Source: Legionella impletisoli
GTDB taxonomy: Bacteria; Pseudomonadota; Gammaproteobacteria; Legionellales; Legionellaceae
DNA length: 64,000 nt
Direction of reading: 5' to 3'
NCBI RefSeq assembly: GCF_900639875.1
Contig: NZ_CAAAIA010000004.1
Coordinates: forward strand, 152,400-216,399
A program made the position numbers and the translations under genes. The notes below the pieces were generated by a model. It made no database searches and had not been told where the DNA came from. It saw only the letters and a list, made by a program, of their open reading frames with translations. This document shows positions 36,553 to 44,258 of this stretch, one piece after another (the stretch's first letter is position 1; the number at the start of each line of letters is the position of its first letter).

Positions 36553-37713
36553 TTAACCACTAAACGTCAAACTAACACTAACCAATGAGTCTGGCTTTTT
36601 TTCTCTCCCAGTAAATGTGCAGGAGTGTTGATGAGCTATATTGATATCATCGGATAGCTCGGACGAGGGGGGTGTTTCAATCAAGACTTGATACACCTCA
36701 GACATTCTTTCCAGTTCATCCTCGCCTAATTTTTCTCTTAATTGTTCTTGTAACTCTGAAAAACACGCGATCAAGCACGCCGCGTTTGGGATATTTTCTG
36801 GGTGGATAGAGGTCATAGAAGCAACAAGAAATCTTAAAGTACCACTTATATCGTTTTTATCCAGACCTCTAAATCGCTCTTCAAAGCTTAAGGGATAAGA
36901 GGTAGCAGAGGTAGCTTTTTGCGCTTTATGAAATTCTAGGCCTTTTATCATAAGATATTTCCACGGCATTTTTAGAAAAAATTCTTGATAAAAAATTCGG
37001 GCGCCCGGATAAAGAAGGAGTTTTAATGTTTGGCCTAGCCCATAAATATCACTATAACTTCTGGCTGACTCTGAATTTTCTACCATGCCCGCAGGATGAG
37101 AAAAGTAAAATGTGCCTTGTAACATTTCGTTACTATCTTTCCTAGTAGAACAACCTAAATCAAACAAGCACCAGCGTCCTAAATGAAAGCCAATATTTTC
37201 AGGTTTAATATCTCGGTGAACCACATTGTTACAATGCATGTAATCCACTGCTTTTAATAAGTCCAGCATCAACTGGATGATAATAAAATAAAAGAATTCG
37301 GGGTTTAATTCTTTTATTTTCTGTAAAGTTATCATCTGCTTATCTAGTGTGGTTTCACATAAGGGAAAGAGAGCGTATTCTTGAACGCCATCCTTAAAAT
37401 TTGAAATGATTTTTATGATGTTGTGATCGGTTGAGGATTCATCAGCCTCAGTTAGAGCAAGGTTAATAGCCGTTTCTTTCGCTTGACTCTCATTTCCCAT
37501 GGATTTCAGCACACACCATCGATAGTCATTATCAGGGAGTTTTACTTTAACTAAATATACTTGTCCTTGAGCTCCACGACCTAAATGACTCCAGCTTTCT
37601 TTAACAATCTCAGCACTACTATCTGCGATTAACTGAGAGATCATATGAGATGAAACTCGGTGAATAGGGGGCGAAGAGCAAGGAATTTGAAAAAATCGAT
37701 CGGATCTTGGCAT
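36553..37713 (-). CDS. Eukaryote-like Ser/Thr protein kinase, effector candidate
   Basis: 386 residues with a protein kinase fold: glycine loop LGRGAQGQVYLVK (about 42), WCVLKSM with the ATP Lys, an ETAINLALTEADE helix with the partner Glu, catalytic loop VVHRDIKPENIG (about 165), and DLG in place of DFG (LFDLGCS). The P+1 region SHPAGM and YSDIYGLGQTLKLLL follow. The catalytic residues look intact, so activity is likely. There is no membrane segment or sensor domain, unlike bacterial PknB kinases, which favours a secreted effector. The ATG at 37713 has GGGGAGG five bases upstream; the longer frame to 37770 is less likely. Confidence 0.85.
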   Translation of the reverse strand: MPRSDRFFQIPCSSPPIHRVSSHMISQLIADSSAEIVKESWSHLGRGAQGQVYLVKVKLPDNDYRWCVLKSMGNESQAKETAINLALTEADESSTDHNIIKIISNFKDGVQEYALFPLCETTLDKQMITLQKIKELNPEFFYFIIIQLMLDLLKAVDYMHCNNVVHRDIKPENIGFHLGRWCLFDLGCSTRKDSNEMLQGTFYFSHPAGMVENSESARSYSDIYGLGQTLKLLLYPGARIFYQEFFLKMPWKYLMIKGLEFHKAQKATSATSYPLSFEERFRGLDKNDISGTLRFLVASMTSIHPENIPNAACLIACFSELQEQLREKLGEDELERMSEVYQVLIETPPSSELSDDINIAHQHSCTFTGREKKPDSLVSVSLTFSG

Positions 37714-37817
37714 AAAACCTCCCCTGGTAAAAAAACTCCTAATCGGTATTAGCGTATTGCTATAAACCAATATCCAGCAATTATTTATGAATTACAAGCC
37801 ATTTTTTTCAATAAAAG

Positions 37818-38441
37818 TTATCTGCAATTAGCGAATGTCTGATTTTGATTAGGTTCATAATTATCAGATTCTTTAGAGGTATTTTTAGAACGATGGTTTG
37901 CGGTAAGTCTTTCTAGGAAAGATACTGATGGAGTGGACACAGATAGTGGGCTATCTACATTATCTTCATAGACACCACATAATTCTTCAATATATTCCAA
38001 TAGTTTGGGTAAAACTCTCCGGGAGTTTCTCAAGCACTGCTCCTGCTCCGCTTTCATATCCTGCCAGTCATTTTGTTCATATATAGCGATTCGTTGTCTA
38101 ATGACGTTTTCTTCCTTTTCGATTACTGTGGATGCAATCTTATAAATAGATAGCTCTGTTCCTGGGTTTTTTGAAACAAAATCGCCTACTTTTTTTAGCA
38201 AATTGCTGTAGCCATTTTGCCGATTAAAATTAACGACTTTGCTGGCTAATACATTATATTGAGTGCGTTCCGCTTCGGATCTAAAACTAAACAAACCACA
38301 AGGATTTGAGCTTCTCCCGCGAAGTTTGCTATGAAGTTCATGGTAATGAGCAAGTTCCTCTAGTTCTTTCGCTTCATGCTTTCTTAAAAGCGCTTCTAAA
38401 TCGACGGTATGAGGGGTATAAGGTGAAATTCGTAATTTCAT
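37818..38441 (-). CDS. Orphan helical protein, effector candidate
   Basis: 207 residues, not recognised. Residues about 10-170 are predicted mostly helical (LEALLRKHEAKELEELAHYH, VIEKEENVIRQRIAIYEQ). The tail (about 170-207) is polar and rich in Ser, Asn and Lys. No signal peptide or membrane helix. It lies 104 bases upstream of the kinase gene on the same strand, so the two may be transcribed together. Its neighbourhood suggests a secreted effector, but nothing in the sequence proves it. Confidence 0.6.
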   Translation of the reverse strand: MKLRISPYTPHTVDLEALLRKHEAKELEELAHYHELHSKLRGRSSNPCGLFSFRSEAERTQYNVLASKVVNFNRQNGYSNLLKKVGDFVSKNPGTELSIYKIASTVIEKEENVIRQRIAIYEQNDWQDMKAEQEQCLRNSRRVLPKLLEYIEELCGVYEDNVDSPLSVSTPSVSFLERLTANHRSKNTSKESDNYEPNQNQTFANCR

Positions 38442-38598
38442 GGTATTTCTATCAACAAAATCAAATTTGTTTATTATAATGCCATTTGATTCATTTTGGA
38501 AGCAAAATGATTTTAATCTGACTTTTTATGAACGCATCACAGAATTTATAAAAATGAGCCATAATTATATCTTCTAGGTAAAAATAAGAAAGATAACA

Positions 38599-39102
38599 AT
38601 GAAAAAATATATAATAAAAACAAAGCGGTTAGGCATGCGGTTTCTTAAACAAGATGATATAGATTTTTTAAGAACGCTCGATAAAGACCCTAAAGTCGCT
38701 AAGTTCTTTCCAGATGGTACATTAAGTGATGATGAAATTAAGCAATTTGTAAGAGATTGTGTAGAAGAGTGCAAGAAAGAAGGTTTGCCTTGTTTTGTTA
38801 TTTTTAACCTAGCGACGTCAAATTTTGTTGGCGAAGCCTATTTTGATGCGCTTCAATCTGGCGAAGTGAAAGTAGGATACCTTTTTCATAAGAAGCATTG
38901 GAATAAAGGCTATGCAACTGAAACATTGTGCGCGTTATTGGATTGGGCTAAAGGGCATATTGAGGCGGATTATATTATTGCTTATGCTCACAAAGACAAC
39001 AAAGCGTCTATTCGCGTCATGGAAAAGTGTGGTATGCACTACTATAAAACGGAAAATCACTTAGGGATGATGAGTGAGTTTTATCGCATTAAAAATAACT
39101 AA
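38599..39102 (+). CDS. GNAT-family acetyltransferase (RimJ/RimL type)
   Basis: 167 residues. The N-terminal KTKRLGMRFLKQDDIDFL and the acetyl-CoA region VGYLFHKKHWNKGYATETLC followed by the C-terminal IAYAHKDNKASIRVMEKCGM are typical of the RimJ/RimL branch, which acetylates protein N-termini or small amines. The substrate is not predictable. The gene is complete and single, followed by a short palindromic repeat element. Confidence 0.85.
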   Translation: MKKYIIKTKRLGMRFLKQDDIDFLRTLDKDPKVAKFFPDGTLSDDEIKQFVRDCVEECKKEGLPCFVIFNLATSNFVGEAYFDALQSGEVKVGYLFHKKHWNKGYATETLCALLDWAKGHIEADYIIAYAHKDNKASIRVMEKCGMHYYKTENHLGMMSEFYRIKNN

Positions 39103-39106
39103 GACG

Positions 39107-39217
39107 TGTTGACAATTCGTCGGCAATCCACGACCTGTCTACGTTGTGCGGCTTGACTGCGCAATCCATAGGCCCCGCGGAAAGCCGGGCGCGTAGGGCA
39201 GAGGTAAGTTGTCAACA
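39107..39217. repeat. GC-rich palindromic repeat element, 111 bp
   Basis: The ends are the 9-bp inverted repeat TGTTGACAA (39107-39115) and TTGTCAACA (39209-39217). Inside, CCTGTCTACG and GCGTAGGGCAG are imperfectly complementary, so the whole unit can fold into a long hairpin. It is much more GC-rich than its neighbours. It fits a REP- or MITE-like intergenic repeat; it may also serve as a terminator between the two convergent genes. Confidence 0.6.
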
Positions 39218-39221
39218 GGGC

Positions 39222-40394
39222 CTAATTTCCTGTTAAATCACAACAAAATAAGGTCACAATATTTCTAAGCACATGTTCACATAATTTCAATTGTTCTATT
39301 GAAATATATTCATTAGGACCATGCGCCTGCTCAATATTTCCTGGCCCGCATAAAATGGTAGGAATATGGGCGTCTTGAAAAATACCTGCTTCAGTGGAGT
39401 ATGAAACCTTAAGTCGTTCATTAATACCAGTGACTAACCGTGTGAGTCGAGTAATATTAGCATCTTCCATCGCCAAAAAGCCTGGTTCATCGGAAATGGT
39501 TTCAAAATAAATATTGGCTTTTGCGTAGGATTTCTTCATTTCAGGAACAAGAATCTCTTTAATATGTCGTTCAATTTGACAACGAAGATTGTAGATAGGA
39601 AATTCAGGTAAATATCGAATTTCAAGCAAAAATTCACAAATACCAGGGATAATATTTGAGGCAATCCCACCACTGATTAGATTGGTTGTTAGGGTGGTAT
39701 AGGGAAGATCAAAATCATAATCAAAAGGCCCTTGTTGCTTGAGCATTTCCGAAAGAGTATGGATATAATGCACCAAACGGCAGGCATATTCGATGGCATT
39801 GCACCCTTTAACACTTAACGAAGAATGCGAAGCTAATCCTTCAATCTGACCATGATAAACCTGGCGGCACTTCTCTCCTACCACAGGTTTCATACTGGAG
39901 GGCTCTCCCACAATGCATCCTTCGGGTTGTATCTTATGCTTTTGCAAATATTCCACAAAATACTCAGCGCCCACGCATCCAACTTCTTCATCATAAGTAA
40001 ATCCGAAGTGAATAGGTTTTGCCAAGTTAAGTGCTTTAAATTCAGGAGCTAAAGCTAATAATACGGCCAAAAATCCCTTCATATCACAAGCCCCTCGACC
40101 ATAAATATTGCCATTTTTTTGTTTGGCCGCAAAAGGATTGCTATTCCATAACTGTCCACCCACATCAACAACATCGGTATGCCCAGATAAAAGTAACCCT
40201 CCTTTTCTTCGCCCGTTTTTTGCAGGAATCGTTGCTAACAAATTTGCTTTACCCATCTCAGGCCCTGGGAGAATAAAAGAAAGAATCTCATGTTCTTTAA
40301 ACCAAGTGTCAATACGCTCAATTAATTCCAGATTAGAATGACTGGATACGGTATTGATGCTAATTAATTCCGTGAGCCATTGCTTTGAATCCAT
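39222..40394 (-). CDS. argE: M20-family deacylase, acetylornithine deacetylase-like
   Basis: 390 residues of the M20 metallopeptidase family. Zinc ligands and catalytic residues are visible: LLSGHTDVVDVGG, YGRGACDMKGFLAV, DEEVGCVGAEYF (catalytic Glu plus ligand), GCIVGEPSSMKPVVGEKC and the C-terminal CGPGNIEQAHGPNEYISIEQL His. Overall length and the order of motifs fit ArgE, which removes acetate from N-acetylornithine in arginine synthesis; a related amidohydrolase such as succinyl-diaminopimelate desuccinylase is less likely but cannot be excluded. The ATG at 40394 has AGGT just upstream; the longer frame to 40463 is not needed. Confidence 0.82.
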   Translation of the reverse strand: MDSKQWLTELISINTVSSHSNLELIERIDTWFKEHEILSFILPGPEMGKANLLATIPAKNGRRKGGLLLSGHTDVVDVGGQLWNSNPFAAKQKNGNIYGRGACDMKGFLAVLLALAPEFKALNLAKPIHFGFTYDEEVGCVGAEYFVEYLQKHKIQPEGCIVGEPSSMKPVVGEKCRQVYHGQIEGLASHSSLSVKGCNAIEYACRLVHYIHTLSEMLKQQGPFDYDFDLPYTTLTTNLISGGIASNIIPGICEFLLEIRYLPEFPIYNLRCQIERHIKEILVPEMKKSYAKANIYFETISDEPGFLAMEDANITRLTRLVTGINERLKVSYSTEAGIFQDAHIPTILCGPGNIEQAHGPNEYISIEQLKLCEHVLRNIVTLFCCDLTGN

Positions 40395-40533
40395 TCTGTA
40401 CCTAGTTATTCGCTTAGTGAAACAAATCAGTACTTTAAGTGTAGGACATAACCTGAATTGCACAACCTGTGCGAGGAGTGGTTTTATTACTATCTGATCT
40501 ATAATAATACTATAGCTATCTTGTAGGAACTAA

Positions 40534-41814
40534 ATGATTCAGTCAAAATGCACAGTAGGATTACTCGCTCATTTCGCCCAGGCAGCCTATCGCGTTAAAC
40601 GCAGAGACGATGGGAATGACTCTTTTATTGATCCAACCGATCGTAAATCTGGAACAAAATATGCTAGAGGGTTGATGCTTTACGCAGAGAATGGCTATGC
40701 CATCACAAAAGCTATAACCCCAGAAAAAAAAGGCACTAATTTGCCTACAGGAGATAAAAAGACCAATGCTTCTTTGGCTGCTTTGTGTTTTGAACCACAG
40801 GATAATCAAAGTCCTATTGTGATTTCTTATAGAGGTACAAAAACGCTTCGAGATGTTGGTTCTGATATGTCGCTTTTATCAAGAGGTGTCGTTGGAAAAA
40901 AATTTCGTGATGCGGCTTATGAGTTTTATCAAGAAGTAAGAGCACAATACCCAAATCGTGAAATCATTCTAACAGGTCATTCCTTAGGTGGGCATATAGC
41001 GCAGTATGTGGCGACAAAAGCTTATCATGAGAATCAATTCCAGGAGCGTGATAAAGAATCTATTCTGGTGCGAACGTTTAACTCAGCTCCAATTCGAACA
41101 AAACACAGTGTGGTATTTAAAGACTATCCTCATCTAAAAGAACAGTATAAAAACTACAGGATGTCAGCAGATATTATAAGTGACTCACCTTTAAAAGATT
41201 ACTACGGTGATAGTTTTGTCTTTAAAAGTAATCGGAAAAAAGCACACTCTATGGATACAGTGCATCAAGTTCTTCCTGAAGAGGTTAAAGCACTTTCGGT
41301 AGGCAAAACACCTGATAACTGTGCGATGCACAATAGACTTCTCGAAGCGCTCCAGGGGGTTAAGCATAGTTATCAGTGTCGAGTGAACGGTCAATATTTC
41401 TCTCGCCATCGTGCGGGGCGAATGAATTTGGATAAAATGGATAAAGCGTTCCCTGAAATACAGAAAGACATTCAGAATAAAGATTACGATGGTGCATTAG
41501 AAAAACTGGCTGCATTAAAAGAATCAGTGAAGGGTAAGAGATCTTCAACACTTATTCAGGCTTTAATGGAAACGACGCTGGCCACGAAACTTAATGATCA
41601 AAAAGAATTATTAGAACAAACTGTACAATCCAAAGAAATTCCTCAACCTACGGAGAGTATTAAGGCAATTGAACCTGAAGCAATACAAGGCTTTCGAGCA
41701 ATTAATCATGCTTTTAAGGCTCAAATGCAAGCAGGTCGAGAAGAAGAGCGACAGAAAAAAGATTCTGAAGCAAACGATTCTTTTGTCGTTGAAAAAACTG
41801 TTTCGCCGTTGTAG
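40534..41814 (+). CDS. Class 3 lipase-like protein with Glu-rich tail, effector candidate
   Basis: 426 residues. Residues about 1-280 form an alpha/beta hydrolase of the lipase class 3 type: PIVISYRGTKTLRDV as oxyanion strand, nucleophile ILTGHSLGGHIAQYVA (Ser about 150), an acid in SADIISDSPLKDYYG and a His in KAHSMDTVHQVL. The rest is helical, and the C-terminus (AGREEERQKKDSEANDSF) is rich in Glu and charged residues, like the E-block of many Dot/Icm substrates. No signal peptide is present, which supports type IV translocation over type II secretion. Expected activity is phospholipase or lipase on host membranes; this is inference. Confidence 0.8.
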   Translation: MIQSKCTVGLLAHFAQAAYRVKRRDDGNDSFIDPTDRKSGTKYARGLMLYAENGYAITKAITPEKKGTNLPTGDKKTNASLAALCFEPQDNQSPIVISYRGTKTLRDVGSDMSLLSRGVVGKKFRDAAYEFYQEVRAQYPNREIILTGHSLGGHIAQYVATKAYHENQFQERDKESILVRTFNSAPIRTKHSVVFKDYPHLKEQYKNYRMSADIISDSPLKDYYGDSFVFKSNRKKAHSMDTVHQVLPEEVKALSVGKTPDNCAMHNRLLEALQGVKHSYQCRVNGQYFSRHRAGRMNLDKMDKAFPEIQKDIQNKDYDGALEKLAALKESVKGKRSSTLIQALMETTLATKLNDQKELLEQTVQSKEIPQPTESIKAIEPEAIQGFRAINHAFKAQMQAGREEERQKKDSEANDSFVVEKTVSPL

Positions 41815-41825
41815 TGAATATTTAT

Positions 41826-42203
41826 CTAATCTGAAACTTGATAACCTACGCCTTGCAGACGCTGTTTAAATGCATTTAAATCCCGCTCTGTATCAAAAAT
41901 CATGGTAATTTTTTTACCGTCCGAACTAACATCAGGCAAGTGATACCAAGAGCGTTGATTATAATGCAAATCGATTGCTAATTTATCATATGCTTCAAGT
42001 ACATCTTCCAAATAGGGGAGTTTAGGTTCTGTTTCAAAGATTGCGGTGATGGTATGGCTTGAATCTTCAGGAAGACGATGACGGGACTCTACCGTAAGAT
42101 TATGTTCGTTTAAATCTTCTTTGATGTGATCGTCGACTAAAGGTGATAGCTTTTTTCCTTTATCCGCTAGCCTTATTTTATAGGTTCTTTGTTCTGGTTT
42201 CAT
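41826..42203 (-). CDS. Small conserved protein with two similar halves
   Basis: 125 residues without signal or membrane segment, not recognised. It contains two related stretches, HTITAIFETEPKLPYLEDVL and KKITMIFDTERDLNAFKQRL, each a beta-strand followed by (E/D)TE and a helix, suggesting an internal duplication of an alpha-beta unit. It converges with the lipase gene, 11 bases apart. The ATG at 42203 lies after AGGGAT at a suitable distance; upstream in-frame starts at 42209 and 42227 are possible. Confidence 0.6.
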   Translation of the reverse strand: MKPEQRTYKIRLADKGKKLSPLVDDHIKEDLNEHNLTVESRHRLPEDSSHTITAIFETEPKLPYLEDVLEAYDKLAIDLHYNQRSWYHLPDVSSDGKKITMIFDTERDLNAFKQRLQGVGYQVSD

Positions 42204-42404
42204 AATCATCCCTGTGGTTAAAGTCATTCTTAATGATTCAGTATAGCATAGCCCACTTTTATGGTTGTCCGTAGCCCCTTCACCCGCTAGAATAGTTAGG
42301 AGGGTATTTTGTGTTTAATATGTCCCTGTTTGGTAACATTCACTTATGAGATAACTAGTACCAAAAATTGCTTTTTTGTGTCCAGAAATCCGCGCCTATA
42401 TCAT

Positions 42405-43862
42405 TTATGGCCTAAGCTGTTGAGGAGACGCGCCTACCATTTCTTCTGCTATTCTCTGCTCACCTTCAGTTAGGTCATTCTTAACCTCATCATTATACTC
42501 GGAAGTCACAACAATGCCTTCTTGTGCAAGAGCTTCTCTATCCACTGGCGCATTATCTGATTCCTTCGCGATGCCATCAAGAAGCTGAGGCTTACCTTGT
42601 TGGGAACAATCCACCATGACTTCATTGCCTTCTCGGAAATTAGAAAAGTCACCACTATTTGCAGCTTGGTTTATTAGTCCTTGAACAGCATCAAGATCTT
42701 TTTGGTTGGTAGCTTTTAACTTATCCTGATTAACAGCAAGATCTTTGAGAAACTGACCAATCCCCTGACGTTCTTCCGCTGACGCACTAAGTATTTTCTT
42801 TTCAAAAGGTGGCATTGCAATTCTAATACACCATTTTGTTTTAAAACCTTGGAAAAGCCCTATCTTCTTCCCAGCTTCTAGTAAATTAATCAAATTTGCT
42901 GACTGGCTTTTTAGCTCACTAAGGTGTTCTTTACGATGAATTTTAGGTCCTTTTCCGTGCTCACTCTCACATTGTTTAGCTAGCGATGACTTTTTACCTA
43001 TGAGGTTGCTGTATCCAACTAATTTTTTTAGACCACCAACCGCATGACGCATCGTATGGGAAAGCTTATCCCTAAAGCCATAATCCTCTCTTTTAAGAAC
43101 CAGGTCAAAATCTCCCCCCAGCTTATTACTTCCATCTTTGGACGTAGCTACCATAAGGGTATGACCAGCCCCTCGTGGGGTAAATTTTCGATCACTTTCA
43201 TTGACAACGTCTTTTCCCAGGCCATCCTCAAGTCGGGTAGCAAGAGCATGCGTGGAGCTACGGTAAGGAGCTCCAGCTGTTTTAAACGCTTGGTATATTT
43301 TGGGGCCAACGCTTTTAGGAAATCGTACACGAGCGACACCGGAATCAAAGGACTCTATACCAGTTAGTGCCTCAATACCCCATTGCATTGAGATATTATC
43401 ATTTTGGTTGGGATCTCCATTTATTAAGTCCAAAACTAACGTATCATCGGGTTTGACAAAGAAAATTTGCTCACCACGCTGAATATGGTGAGTAAATTGT
43501 TCATTGGTCATGTCTTCATTATATCTCAGCTTTGTCAGCCAGGCTGAAGCGAGGCTGTCCTGGCCAAATTGGCTATTTGCCAGCTCGGGACATTGATTGT
43601 TAAATTCAGTAATAAATTTTTGTTTGGTAACTTGGTATTCCGGCTTTGTCAAAAAATCGTGTGGACTTATCTGGCCAGCCATGACTTTGGCAAACGTTGT
43701 ATCATTTTTTGCTAACTGGGCGATAGGATCCGCAGCCTGTTTTTGCATTTCAGATTCTCGAGCCAAATTTCTTTTCTCGATTTCAGCAATTGCAGGTGGA
43801 TGTTGTAACTCAACTAATTTCTGTAATATATCATCAGGCATATTACTAAAGTCATGTTCCAT
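42405..43862 (-). CDS. Orphan protein with acidic C-terminus, effector candidate
   Basis: About 485 residues, no recognised domain, no signal peptide. The N-terminus is helical and Gln-rich (DDILQKLVELQHPPAIAEIE). The central part (about 170-270) looks like a mixed alpha-beta domain (VARVRFPKSVGPKIYQAFKT, GDFDLVLKREDYGF). The C-terminal 35 residues (EYNDEVKNDLTEGEQRIAEE) form an acidic E-block-like stretch, typical of Dot/Icm substrates. The ATG at 43862 has AAGGG eight bases upstream and is preferred over 43868. Confidence 0.65.
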   Translation of the reverse strand: MEHDFSNMPDDILQKLVELQHPPAIAEIEKRNLARESEMQKQAADPIAQLAKNDTTFAKVMAGQISPHDFLTKPEYQVTKQKFITEFNNQCPELANSQFGQDSLASAWLTKLRYNEDMTNEQFTHHIQRGEQIFFVKPDDTLVLDLINGDPNQNDNISMQWGIEALTGIESFDSGVARVRFPKSVGPKIYQAFKTAGAPYRSSTHALATRLEDGLGKDVVNESDRKFTPRGAGHTLMVATSKDGSNKLGGDFDLVLKREDYGFRDKLSHTMRHAVGGLKKLVGYSNLIGKKSSLAKQCESEHGKGPKIHRKEHLSELKSQSANLINLLEAGKKIGLFQGFKTKWCIRIAMPPFEKKILSASAEERQGIGQFLKDLAVNQDKLKATNQKDLDAVQGLINQAANSGDFSNFREGNEVMVDCSQQGKPQLLDGIAKESDNAPVDREALAQEGIVVTSEYNDEVKNDLTEGEQRIAEEMVGASPQQLRP

Positions 43863-43949
43863 AAACATACCCTTTCAGAGTAATCTTCATCTGTACTTTA
43901 TATTATAGAATAGATATTAAAGGTAACAATGGACTGATAGCGAACGTTT

Positions 43950-44180
43950 CTACGTTTTTGTGTTCTCATAGAATATGGTATCTAAGCCAAGTATTTGATA
44001 GCCTCCATCCGCCTTAATAACTTCCTGGCCAGTCGCTGTCGTGAATGTAGGTAAGCCATACATTGGCTTTTTTTCCTCATCGGGAGGCGTAAGAATGTCT
44101 TTAATTCCTCGATATTCTAAAATGAGGATAGACTGACCATCTTCGCTTTCTGCTTCAAATTTTCTGACTAATTCTTTCAT
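43950..44180 (-). CDS. Small protein of unknown function
   Basis: 76 residues, mixed alpha-beta in appearance (ESEDGQSILILEYRGIKDIL, YGLPTFTTATGQEVIKADGG, YQILGLDTIFYENT). No membrane segment, no recognised family. A GGAGAAAG ribosome-binding site lies at the right distance, so the gene is probably real. It reads toward the effector candidate ending at 42405 and may share its transcript. Confidence 0.6.
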   Translation of the reverse strand: MKELVRKFEAESEDGQSILILEYRGIKDILTPPDEEKKPMYGLPTFTTATGQEVIKADGGYQILGLDTIFYENTKT

Positions 44181-44258
44181 ATTCTTTCTCCAAATTTAGA
44201 GTGTTTGGAAGTTATTATAGGTTAATTTTTGTTTCTTCAGATAAACGTCGAGAAGGCG

